From: Pseudomonas cavernae
Lineage (GTDB): Bacteria > Pseudomonadota > Gammaproteobacteria > Pseudomonadales > Pseudomonadaceae
Assembly: GCF_003595175.1 (NCBI RefSeq)
Contig: NZ_CP032419.1
Coordinates: 744,001-808,000, forward strand
Direction of reading: 5' to 3'
Length of the DNA: 64,000 nucleotides
Numbering within the stretch: position 1 is the first letter of the stretch; every line of letters starts with the position of its first letter. Made by a program: the position numbers and the translations under genes. The notes under the pieces were generated by a model that worked only from the letters and a program-made list of their open reading frames with translations, was not told where the DNA came from and searched no databases. This document shows, piece after piece, positions 21,164-28,494 of this stretch.

Positions 21164-21712
21164 CTATCTCCCATCACTGTTGCCGCGTTCGCCCACATCG
21201 CCTTCCATTTCTTCGCCACCCGCCCAATTCTCGGGCAACCACCCCTCGCGCACGTAGCGGCGAAACGACGACCACGGCCAATCCGCCACCCGCTCCACAT
21301 GCCCGTGCTTGCGCGGGTTGTGGTGGATGTAATCGACGTGACGGGTGAAATCCTGGTCGTCGCGGATGCGGTGTTCCCAATAGCGGCGTTGCCAGATGCC
21401 GCGTTCGCCGCGGCGCTCGCGGCTGGGCGAGGTGGATTCGTTGTGGGGCAAGGCGCGGGAGAAGTGGGTTTTGATCAGGCGCCAGCGCAGGGCGTAGTCG
21501 GCATCGCCGTCGGGCAAGGTGCAGAGCGCGTGGAGGTGATCGGGGAGGATGGCGATGGCGTCGATGCGCCAGGGGTGGCGGCGCATGGTGTAGCGGAAGG
21601 CGGCGCGCAGTTGGTCGATGTGCTCGGTGAACAGACGGCTGCGGCGGTCGGCGAGGTTGAGGGTGAAGAACCAGGTGGCGCCTGGCGTGTGGTCGCGGCG
21701 GTATGAGGTCAT
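21164..21712 (-). CDS. REP-associated tyrosine transposase (RAYT)
   Basis: 182 residues of the Y1/HUH transposase family. The HUH motif is HLH at 59-61 (ILPDHLHALC) and the catalytic tyrosine is Y128 in RHVDYIHHNPRKHG. RRYWEHRIRDDQDF is also typical. These enzymes nick REP hairpins and are domesticated single-copy genes in Pseudomonas. The gene is flanked on both sides by inverted REP-A sequences, the layout expected for a RAYT and its cognate REP. The C-terminal tail after about 165 is acidic and variable. Confidence 0.92.
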   Translation of the reverse strand: MTSYRRDHTPGATWFFTLNLADRRSRLFTEHIDQLRAAFRYTMRRHPWRIDAIAILPDHLHALCTLPDGDADYALRWRLIKTHFSRALPHNESTSPSRERRGERGIWQRRYWEHRIRDDQDFTRHVDYIHHNPRKHGHVERVADWPWSSFRRYVREGWLPENWAGGEEMEGDVGERGNSDGR

Positions 21713-21756
21713 GAGGGAGGCATCATTGCCTGGGTGGGTGGTTCATAAAGCAGGGC

Positions 21757-21789
21757 GATGGGTATCGCTTCGCTCAACCCATCCTACGG
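21757..21789. repeat. REP-A right of the RAYT gene
   Basis: GATGGGTATCGCTTCGCTCA then ACCCATCCTACGG. Inverted partner of 21123-21156. Confidence 0.8.
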
Positions 21790-21827
21790 AGAATGCGCGA
21801 ATGGTTTTGGGGCGGGAGTCAGAAAAG

Positions 21828-21857
21828 AAAAAGGCCAGTCGCGAGACTGGCCTTTTT
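21828..21857. terminator. Terminator downstream of fabV (copy 2 of a repeated stem)
   Basis: AAAAAGGCCAGTC-GCGA-GACTGGCCTTTTT, a 13-bp stem usable in both directions. It serves the minus-strand fabV, which ends at 21882. Confidence 0.88.
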
Positions 21858-21881
21858 CGTCGAGCAGCGGCTAGGGCGGGA

Positions 21882-23096
21882 TCAGCCCTGCAGCTCGATC
21901 ACGTCGAACTGCACCGCCGGGGAGACGTCGGCGTCGTAGTCGACGTCCTTGCGCTCGAAGCCGAACAGCTTGAGGAACTCGTGCTTGTAGCCGGCGTAGT
22001 CGGTGACCTGGAACAGGTTCTCGGTGGTCACCTGCGGCCACAGGGCCTTGCAGGCGTCCTGCACGTCGTCGCGCAGTTCCCAGTCGTCGAGGCGCAGGCG
22101 CTGTTCGGCGTCGGTTGCGCCCGGTTGGCCGTCCTCGCGGTACAGGGCGTCGCGGAACAGGCGGTTGAGCTGCTCGATGGTGCCTTCGTGCAGGCCCTTG
22201 TCCTTCATGATCTTGAAGACCATGGAGAGGTACAGCGGCATCACGGGGATCGCCGCGCTGGCCTGGGTGACCACCGATTTCAGCACCGCCACGTTGGCGC
22301 CGCCGCCGTTGAGTTTCTGCAGGCGCGCATCCAGGCGCAGGGCGGTGTTGTCGAGGTCGACCTTGGCCTGGCCGAGGGCGCCGTGCCAGTAGATCGGCCA
22401 GGTGATGGCGGTGCCGATGTAGCTGAACGCCACGGTGCGCGCGGCCGGCGCCAGCACGCCGGCTTGCTCGAGGGCGTCGATCCACAGTTCCCAGTCCTGG
22501 CCGCCCATGACGGTGACGGTGTCTTCGACTTCCTGCGCGCTGGCCGGCTCGATCGACGCCTGGATGATGGTGTCCTTGTTGGTGTCGATGGCGGTGGAGG
22601 TGTACGGCTCGCCGATCGGCTTGAGCGCCGAGCGCTTCACTTCACCGCTGCCCGGCAGCTTGCGCACCGGCGAGGCCAGCGAGTAGACCACCAGGTCGAC
22701 CTGGCCGCCCATTTCGTTCTTGATCAGCTCGATGGCCTGGGCGCGCGCTTCGTCGGAGAAGGCGTCACCGTTGATCGAGCGGCTGTACAGGCCTTCGGCC
22801 TTGGCGAACTTGTCGAACGCCGCGGCGTTGTACCAGCCGGCGGTGCCGGGCTTGGTCTCGCTGCTGGGCTTCTCGAAGAACACGCCGAGGGTGTCGGCAC
22901 CGAAGCCGAACGCGGCGGTGATCCGCGCGGCCAGGCCGTAGCCGCTGGAGGCGCCGATCACCAGGACCTTCTTCGGCCCGTCGGTGCGCACGCCGCGGGC
23001 GCGGGTGGCTTCGATCTGGTCGCGGATGTTGAGCTCGCAACCCTGCGGATGCGTGGTGGTGCAGATGAAGCCGCGGACTTTGGGATGGATGATCAA
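21882..23096 (-). CDS. fabV: FabV-type trans-2-enoyl-ACP/CoA reductase
   Basis: NADH-dependent reductase completing fatty-acid elongation; FabV enzymes are naturally insensitive to triclosan. 404 residues. The Rossmann signature [13 protein letters not shown] is at 48-60. The FabV-specific Tyr-X8-Lys motif is Y236 to K245 ([10 protein letters not shown]). The N-terminus [19 protein letters not shown] fits the family only if translation starts at the TTG at 23096-23094, with GAGGT about 8 bases upstream. A longer in-frame start at 23174 adds residues with no family match. Confidence 0.94.
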   Translation of the reverse strand: MIIHPKVRGFICTTTHPQGCELNIRDQIEATRARGVRTDGPKKVLVIGASSGYGLAARITAAFGFGADTLGVFFEKPSSETKPGTAGWYNAAAFDKFAKAEGLYSRSINGDAFSDEARAQAIELIKNEMGGQVDLVVYSLASPVRKLPGSGEVKRSALKPIGEPYTSTAIDTNKDTIIQASIEPASAQEVEDTVTVMGGQDWELWIDALEQAGVLAPAARTVAFSYIGTAITWPIYWHGALGQAKVDLDNTALRLDARLQKLNGGGANVAVLKSVVTQASAAIPVMPLYLSMVFKIMKDKGLHEGTIEQLNRLFRDALYREDGQPGATDAEQRLRLDDWELRDDVQDACKALWPQVTTENLFQVTDYAGYKHEFLKLFGFERKDVDYDADVSPAVQFDVIELQG

Positions 23097-23350
23097 CTTG
23101 TCTACCTCGTCTGGGAATGCGCCTGGCGGATCTGAACGCCTCTCGAGGAGGCCAAGCCATTCAGATGCCGACACGCGTCGTCGCGAAATGGGGACCCGAG
23201 TTTAGCGCAAGGCGTCGGGTTTACGGTCCAGTGCGGCCGGCGTTCGCCGCCGCATCGTGGATGTTGACGCCGGTTGGCGGCGATCCGACACGTATTGAGG
23301 GCTTGTCACGTTACGGGCTGATGGTTCCCTGCCCGGGGCCGGCCAGCCAC
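23097..23350. other. fabV upstream region
   Basis: About 250 bases before the REP-B block. It must contain the fabV promoter; nothing sharper was recognised. Confidence 0.3.
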
Positions 23351-23488
23351 GTAGGGTGGATGACGCTCTTTTCATCCACCGGCTTTTGGCGACCGCGTGG
23401 ATGCCCACCGCGTGGAAAACGCTTCGCGGTTTTCCACCCTACGGATCTGGGGCGTCCGGGCGGCGTTCCCACGCGGGAGCGTGGGAAC
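23351..23488. repeat. REP-B pair and REP-F palindrome
   Basis: 23351-23443 is a REP-B pair (GTAGGGTGGATGACGC ... GCGGTTTTCCACCCTACGG). 23465-23488 is a perfect REP-F hairpin, GTTCCCACGC-GGGA-GCGTGGGAAC. Confidence 0.8.
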
Positions 23489-23497
23489 GATCAGTGA

Positions 23498-24301
23498 TTA
23501 TTTGCCCGGCTTGCGGTTGCGCACGTACAGGTCCTTGCCGCCGGTGGTGTTGCTGCCGCGGGCCTCCAGTTCGAAGCGCTTGGGCTGGGCCTTGATCAGT
23601 TCGCTGAGTTTCTTGAAGCCGTACAGGCGCGGGTCGAAGGCGGGGCTGAGTTTGCTGATGTTGGAGCCGACCGCGCCGAGCTGCACCCAGTCGTCCTCGT
23701 CGTCGGCGATGTCGTCGAGCACCTTGGCGATAAAGTCCACCGGCACCTTTTGCGCCTTCACCGGGGCGGTGGCGGGTTTGGCTTCCTGGGAGGCACCGTT
23801 CACAGGCGCAGTGGCGGGTTCCGGCGCTGGTTCGACGGCGTCGGCGCGGAGGATTTCCGTGTAGATGAACTTGTCGCAGGCGGAGACAAAGGGCTTGGGC
23901 GTCTTCTGTTCGCCGAAACCGTAGACGGTCAGGCCTTCCTCGCGCAGGCGCACGGCCAGGCGGGTGAAGTCGCTGTCGCTGGAGACCAGGCAGAAACCGT
24001 CGAAGCGCCGGGTGTAGAGCAGGTCCATGGCGTCGATGATCAGCGAGCTGTCGGTGGCGTTCTTGCCCTTGGTGTAGGCGAACTGCTGCATCGGCTGGAT
24101 CGAGTGGTCGAGCAGCACCTTCTTCCAGCCGCCGAGGTTGGGCTGGGTCCAGTCGCCGTAGATGCGCTTGACGCTGGCGATGCCGTACTTGGCGATTTCC
24201 TCGAACAGCCCTTCGACGATGGCGGCGGGCGCGTTGTCGGCGTCTATCAGCACCGCCAGGTGCTTCTGCTGCCGGGAGGTTTGCGGCTTGTTGGTGGCCA
24301 T
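23498..24301 (-). CDS. NYN-domain putative ribonuclease with C-terminal OST-HTH/LOTUS domain
   Basis: 267 residues. The N-terminal NYN (PIN-like) domain shows VLIDADNAPA (D20, D22), D84, D90 in SLIIDAMDLLY and SSDSDFTRLAVRLRE (D109, D111), an acidic set consistent with metal-dependent RNA cleavage. A Pro/Ala-rich linker (about 155-180) leads to an OST-HTH/LOTUS-like domain (VDFIAKVLDDIADDEDDWVQ, then YGFKKLSELIKAQPKRFEL). This LabA/DUF88 architecture is widespread, but the RNA target is unknown. It begins at the ATG at 24301 with AAGGACG upstream. Confidence 0.85.
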   Translation of the reverse strand: MATNKPQTSRQQKHLAVLIDADNAPAAIVEGLFEEIAKYGIASVKRIYGDWTQPNLGGWKKVLLDHSIQPMQQFAYTKGKNATDSSLIIDAMDLLYTRRFDGFCLVSSDSDFTRLAVRLREEGLTVYGFGEQKTPKPFVSACDKFIYTEILRADAVEPAPEPATAPVNGASQEAKPATAPVKAQKVPVDFIAKVLDDIADDEDDWVQLGAVGSNISKLSPAFDPRLYGFKKLSELIKAQPKRFELEARGSNTTGGKDLYVRNRKPGK

Positions 24302-24380
24302 GGCTCGTCCTTGCTGGGGGTTGAGCCGACCTTACTGCGAGCGGTAGGCGGAGCGCCACCGTCGCGGCGCGATTGATGAG

Positions 24381-24454
24381 GGTTCCCACGCTCCGACGTG
24401 GGACGCATCAGGGTGGGGCTGATGGGTATCGCTTGCGCTCAACCCATCCTACGG
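24381..24454. repeat. REP-F variant and REP-A half-site
   Basis: GGTTCCCACGCTCCGACGTG at 24381-24400 is an imperfect REP-F. GATGGGTATCGCTTGCGCTC plus ACCCATCCTACGG at 24421-24454 is REP-A. Confidence 0.7.
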
Positions 24455-24530
24455 TTGCTCAGGAGCCGGGGGGTGTCAGGGCCACAACCCCACGCGTAGC
24501 GCGGGAGCGATCCATAGTCGCTGGTCGGGC

Positions 24531-24899
24531 TCAGTCGTGGTGGTAGGCCTTGTTGACTATCTGCCAGCGCTCGCCGAACTGGGCTAGGGTCAGGTAGTCG
24601 GTGAAGCGCAGGCCGAGGTAGAGCGCGGCCACCTTGACCGTCGCCACCCGGCCGGTGACGTCGGTGGCGACGATGCGCATGTCGAAGGGCTCGCCGTTTT
24701 CGGCGGGTTTGGGCGTGCTTTCCACCTCGCGCATCCAGGCGTCGAGGGAGTCGTGGCAGAACGCGTCGTTGAAGTAGCCGAAGAGAAACGCCTGGGGGTG
24801 GAAGGCCTGGCGCAGGCGGGCGGTGTCGCCCAGGTGCATGCCCTCGAAGTAGGTGTGCACCGTTTCGCCGATGGCGGTCAGGTCGCGGGTGGTTTGCAT
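24531..24899 (-). CDS. NTF2-like (SnoaL/lumazine-binding-like) small protein
   Basis: 122 residues with the cone-like NTF2 pattern: an initial helix (TVHTYFEGMHLGDTARLRQAF), the loop HPQAFLFGYFND, and C-terminal strands VATVKVAALYLGLRFTDYL and FGERWQIVNKAYHHD. Members are enzymes or binding proteins of many kinds, so no function can be assigned. GGAGGC precedes the ATG at 24899. Monocistronic. Confidence 0.8.
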   Translation of the reverse strand: MQTTRDLTAIGETVHTYFEGMHLGDTARLRQAFHPQAFLFGYFNDAFCHDSLDAWMREVESTPKPAENGEPFDMRIVATDVTGRVATVKVAALYLGLRFTDYLTLAQFGERWQIVNKAYHHD

Positions 24900-25238
24900 G
24901 GTTTGCCTCCGGATTGGCCGTATGGGTGGTCAGCGGCTCCCCGTGCCGCTGTCGGGCCGGCAATGCATGCGCCGCGTGGTCGCGCACCGGCTGATCCTCA
25001 ACGATAGCTGCAGTGGCGAGCGGCGCCGTACCGCTGGGCGGCTCGTTGCGCAGCTGCACCCGGGAGGTTGTCGGCGTCTGGAACGGACAAAGCGGTCTGT
25101 TCAGGCTATCCGCTCGAGCGTCAAATATATTGGACTTTCATGAATTTCGATTTCACGAATAAATACTTATAAATCATATTGTTGCGATAGTTTTCGTGCA
25201 CGGAATTGGCCATTATTCTCGACGAATTGGCGCGAATT
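24900..25238. other. Long intergenic, AT-rich in part
   Basis: Gene-free. The part around 25110-25200 is AT-rich with TATA-like runs, unlike its surroundings, and may be a curved upstream region for the amidotransferase gene at 25401. No RNA gene was recognised. Confidence 0.3.
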
Positions 25239-25270
25239 CGTTTGACATATTTAACGGCTCTGGCAGGCTG
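25239..25270 (+). promoter_or_regulatory. Promoter-like motif shared with 33478-33509
   Basis: CGTTTGACATATTTAACG, four bases, then TGGCAGGCTG. The same two blocks with the same spacing occur before the symporter gene. TTGACA could serve as a -35 box, but no good -10 follows at 17 bases, so an activator or another sigma factor may be involved. It lies 131 bases before the ATG at 25401. Confidence 0.5.
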
Positions 25271-25400
25271 GTGCTCAGGTTTCGACCGTGAACAGGCACT
25301 TTCGCCTGGTTCCCGGCAGTGCTCGAAACCTCAGGCAGCGCCAGTCTTCGGCCGCGCGCCTGCACAGCAACGACAAGCCGCGCTTGTCCCAAGGTGACAT

Positions 25401-26216
25401 ATGTCCAACAGCAACATTGGCTATAACAATTTGAAAATCCGCAAACCCGTCGTCCTCATGTCCATGGGCGTCCAGGAACGCAAGGGCCATGACTATCAGG
25501 TGATGACCCACAAATACATCGTGCCGCTGGTCGAGCTGTCCGGCTGTGTGCCGGTGCTGGTACCGACCTGCTGCGGCAGCGAAGACCTCGAGCAGTACTT
25601 GGACATGGCCGACGGCGTGTACCTCACCGGCGCCGGCAGCAACATCGACCCGGCGCTCTACGGCCAGGAAAACCTCACCCCGAGCAAGGCGCAGGACAAG
25701 GATCGCGATCTGTTCGATCTGCCGCTGATCCGCGCCGCCATCGCCCGCGGTCTGCCGATCTTCGGCATCTGCCGCGGCATGCAGGAAATCAACGTGGCGC
25801 TGGGTGGCGACATGTATCAGAAGCTCTACGAGGAGCCAGGTTTCAACGACCATCGCGAAAACACCGACGACCCGGTGGATGTCCAGTACAGCCCGGCCCA
25901 CAGCGTGCGCCTGGTGCCGGACTCCTGGCTGGCGAAGCTGCTGCAGGGCGAGGAAATCCGCGTCAACTCGCTGCACGGTCAGGGCGTGAAGACGCTGGGC
26001 AAGGGTCTGGAGCCGTTGGCCCGCGCCGAGGACGGCCTGGTCGAGGCGATCCACGCGCCGAGCCTGTCGCCGTTCCTGTTCGCGGTGCAGTGGCACCCGG
26101 AATGGCAGGCGGCGAAGAACCCGGACTCGGTGAAGATGTTCCAGGCCTTCGGCGACGCTTGCCGTCAGCAAGTGCTGAAGAAGGCGCCGGCGCGCACCTT
26201 CCATACCGCGGCGTAA
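25401..26216 (+). CDS. PuuD-like gamma-glutamyl-gamma-aminobutyrate hydrolase
   Basis: 271 residues, class I glutamine-amidotransferase fold (peptidase C26). The nucleophile is C124 in IFGICRGMQEINVALGGD, with H232 and E234 in VQWHPEWQAAKNPDSV. NSLHGQGVKTLGKGLEPLA and the early GCVPVLVPTCCGSEDLEQYL are as in PuuD/PauD proteins that release GABA or other amines from gamma-glutamyl derivatives. AAGGTGAC lies before the ATG. Monocistronic, ending at the terminator at 26273. Which gamma-glutamyl amide it acts on is not visible. Confidence 0.9.
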   Translation: MSNSNIGYNNLKIRKPVVLMSMGVQERKGHDYQVMTHKYIVPLVELSGCVPVLVPTCCGSEDLEQYLDMADGVYLTGAGSNIDPALYGQENLTPSKAQDKDRDLFDLPLIRAAIARGLPIFGICRGMQEINVALGGDMYQKLYEEPGFNDHRENTDDPVDVQYSPAHSVRLVPDSWLAKLLQGEEIRVNSLHGQGVKTLGKGLEPLARAEDGLVEAIHAPSLSPFLFAVQWHPEWQAAKNPDSVKMFQAFGDACRQQVLKKAPARTFHTAA

Positions 26217-26272
26217 GCGGCTACTGCGCTTTTGAGGGTGCCCACCTCCCCGTGTGGGCAGCCTTGAACAAG

Positions 26273-26299
26273 AAAGCCCGGCTTAGGCCGGGCTTTTTT
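26273..26299 (+). terminator. Rho-independent terminator
   Basis: AAAGCCCGGC-TTAG-GCCGGGCTTTTTTG, a 9-bp GC-rich stem with T6, following the PuuD-like gene. Confidence 0.9.
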
Positions 26300-26316
26300 G
26301 TGAGCGGGTATTTTTC

Positions 26317-26386
26317 GTAGGGTGGAAAACCGCGAAGCGTTTTCCACCCAACAGCCGGTGGATGCAAACAGCGGCATCTACCCTCC
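26317..26386. repeat. REP-B pair
   Basis: GTAGGGTGGAAAACCGCGAA ... GGTGGATGCAAACAGCGGCA ... CTACCCTCC. It separates convergent genes. Confidence 0.75.
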
Positions 26387-26396
26387 ACAGAGCGGC

Positions 26397-26741
26397 TCAG
26401 ACCTTCTTCACGAACTCCGATTTCAGCTTCATCGCGCCGATGCCGTCGATCTTGCAGTCGATGTCGTGGTCGCCGTCGACCAGACGGATGCTTTTGACCT
26501 TGGTGCCGACCTTGACCACCAGTGACGAGCCCTTGACCTTGAGGTCCTTGATCACGGTGACAGTGTCGCCGTCCTGGAGGACGTTGCCGACCGCATCCTT
26601 GATCACCTTGTCGCCTTCGCCGGCGGCTTCCGCGCCGGCGCTGGCGGACCACTCGTGGGCGCACTCCGGGCAGATCAGCTGGGCGCCGTCTTCATAGGTG
26701 AATTCGGAATTGCATTTGGGGCAGGGCGGCAGAGTGCTCAC
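26397..26741 (-). CDS. yjdM: YjdM/PhnA-family zinc-ribbon protein
   Basis: 114 residues. A treble-clef zinc ribbon with CPKC (C7, C10) and CPEC (C24, C27) is followed by the PhnA-type beta domain ([51 protein letters not shown]). Although once linked to phosphonate genes, YjdM proteins have no established enzymatic role. AGGATCC precedes the start at 26741. Monocistronic. Confidence 0.92.
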   Translation of the reverse strand: MSTLPPCPKCNSEFTYEDGAQLICPECAHEWSASAGAEAAGEGDKVIKDAVGNVLQDGDTVTVIKDLKVKGSSLVVKVGTKVKSIRLVDGDHDIDCKIDGIGAMKLKSEFVKKV

Positions 26742-26811
26742 AGCGGATCCTCAGGTGCGGGAAGGCTAAAGGCCGCAGATTATATAGGGTTTTGCCGGCC
26801 AAGACGCCGCG

Positions 26812-27192
26812 CTACCAGCGCGAGGAGCGGTAATAGTCCCGATGGTGGCGGTGATGCTTGAACTTGTGGTGCGGCGTGATGATCACCGAATAGGGGCGGT
26901 AGTACCGTGGATAAGGGCGGTAGTACACCTCGGGGCGGTAATACTGCGGATAGGGCTGGTAGTACTCCGGATAGGGTTGGTAATACACGGCCGGGGGTGG
27001 TGGCGGGCCCGCGTCTATGTACACCGGGGGCGGGGCGTAGCGGCTGTTGGCGACGATGGCGCCACCGATCACGGCACCGATTAGGACTCCGGCAATGGCG
27101 GCGTCGCGGTTGGAACCGTGCGCCGAGGCCTCGCCACTGGCCAATGACAGGCTGGCGACGAGTGCGCTGAGTAAGAAAATACGGCCAAGCAT
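26812..27192 (-). CDS. Small exported Tyr/Pro-rich protein
   Basis: 126 residues. A signal peptide (MLGRIFLLSALVASLSLASGEASA) is followed by a glycine-zipper-like segment (AAIAGVLIGAVIGGAIVA). Then come about 50 residues of irregular YYxPYP repeats (positions about 68-105) and a His/Arg-rich tail (HHKFKHHRHHRDYYRSSRW). The function is unknown. The glycine zipper suggests envelope association and the basic His-rich end could bind metal or polyanions (inference). GGAGATGC lies before the ATG. Confidence 0.75.
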   Translation of the reverse strand: MLGRIFLLSALVASLSLASGEASAHGSNRDAAIAGVLIGAVIGGAIVANSRYAPPPVYIDAGPPPPPAVYYQPYPEYYQPYPQYYRPEVYYRPYPRYYRPYSVIITPHHKFKHHRHHRDYYRSSRW

Positions 27193-27440
27193 GATCGCAT
27201 CTCCTTCGAGGTTGACGGCCTGGAATCAGGTATAGATTTAGACCGCAATCCAGGCGGGAACTCCTGAGATACCAGTGTAATCCTTTGGTAAATCAACCGA
27301 TTTCAGGCCGATATGCGGACACGCGTGGCGCGTTGCGGATGGGGGTGTGGCCGCGGCTGTTCGCGATGCCGCGCGGAGTGTGCAGCACCGCTCGGCTCAC
27401 GCGGCGATGGGGCTCGCTGCGCGCAACTCGGCCTAGGTTT

Positions 27441-27926
27441 TCAAGGGGCCGGCGCCGGTTGCGGCAGGCTGAGCACGCCGGTGTCGGAAAAGCGTTCGGT
27501 GCCCCACCAGCCGTTGCTCAGTTTGCCGCGCAGCACATAGGGCAGGTTCTGCCGTGGCGGATTGCCGGCCATGCCCCAGGCCTGCCGGAACACCGAGAGG
27601 GCGGAAATGCTCACCGGTACGCTGAGCACGCTTTCGCCGAAGCGCGGCACCTGGCCGCTCTGGTCGCTGACGCCGCTGGCCAGCGGCTGGTCGTTGACCT
27701 GCAGATCGAGGGCCACGCCGTTGTAGTCGATGGCGCGGTCGTTGGGGTTCTGCACCCGCAGCTTCACCGCGAAGCGCATTTCCAGGCCCTGCGCCGGCAG
27801 CGGCTCCAGCCCCACCAGATTGATGCGCACTGGGTCGTGCGGGCCGAGGGTGCTGCAGGCGGCGAGACTCAGGGTCAGCAGGCCGAGGGTCAGCAGGCGT
27901 GAAAACGGATACTGGGGGCGGGACAT
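27441..27926 (-). CDS. LEA type 2 / WHy-domain lipoprotein
   Basis: 161 residues. A lipobox LSLAAC (C24) marks it as a lipoprotein. The body is an immunoglobulin-like LEA_2/WHy domain (RINLVGLEPLPAQGLEMRF, KLRVQNPNDRAIDYNGVALDL, VPVSISALSVFRQAWGM). Family members in Pseudomonas are small desiccation- or stress-linked envelope proteins of uncertain role. The C-terminus is Pro/Ala-rich. Monocistronic. Confidence 0.82.
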   Translation of the reverse strand: MSRPQYPFSRLLTLGLLTLSLAACSTLGPHDPVRINLVGLEPLPAQGLEMRFAVKLRVQNPNDRAIDYNGVALDLQVNDQPLASGVSDQSGQVPRFGESVLSVPVSISALSVFRQAWGMAGNPPRQNLPYVLRGKLSNGWWGTERFSDTGVLSLPQPAPAP

Positions 27927-28494
27927 GCGCGGCTTTCCGTCACGGGGTGATGCCTAGAGTAAAGGCCAGAGCGGGCGGTGGGGCCTGCCGATGTTGCTTG
28001 CGCGCATGGCGATCCAGCCGGGGCTGTCATTCGGCATGGGGGCATCCAGGCACGCCGGCGCGCTGCTCGCGGGGCGCGACGAGGGGTGGCGAATCATGCG
28101 CGCAGGCGAAGCCCATAGGCCCATCTGATTGGCTATAGATGGCCGGGGAGATCTATAGCGATTGGTTATCTTGTTTTAAAAAGAATAATAAAAACAACGA
28201 TATATATAGCAAGATATAGCTACTTTCAGATAGTGACCAAATATTGACTTGGCAGTGTTGCACAACTAATACATTAAGCACGCTCAAGCAATCGACGTGT
28301 TCGCGGCGCTTGAGCGGAGTGGCAGGCGGTTGTGCTGACTAGGGTCATGGCGCGAAGACTGGCAGGGCCTTTCTTCTGGTGTCGCTGGGCGCTTCTCTCA
28401 CGCTTGCTCGGGCGGGTCGATGGCATGGCTACTGCCGCGCCATCCACAACATTCGGCAAGGCGTGCCGCGTCAGGACGCGTTGGGGGTGGTGAG
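27927..28494. other. 568-bp gene-free region with AT-rich tract and palindrome
   Basis: No gene seen. 28133-28140 (CTATAGAT) and 28151-28158 (ATCTATAG) form an 8-bp perfect dyad with a 10-bp spacer. 28160-28275 is strongly AT-rich. Together these look like an upstream regulatory region of the cytochrome gene, although its start is more than 330 bases further on. Confidence 0.4.
28133..28158. promoter_or_regulatory. Operator-like palindrome upstream of the cytochrome gene
   Basis: CTATAGAT - 10 bases - ATCTATAG, perfect arms. No known regulator site was recognised. Confidence 0.4.

Noticed and set aside
21618..23135. 505-codon open frame opposite fabV
   Set aside because: Complement shadow of fabV. 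FabV carries intact GASSGYG and Tyr-X8-Lys motifs; the shadow has none.
25261..25276. Possible sigma-54 promoter (TGGCAG ... TGC) within the shared motif
   Set aside because: The GG to GC distance is one base short here, and in the sister copy at 33500 no GC doublet lies at the right distance.
28250..28266. TTGGCAGTGTTGCAC as a sigma-54 -24/-12 element
   Set aside because: Spacing between GG and GC is three bases too short for sigma-54.
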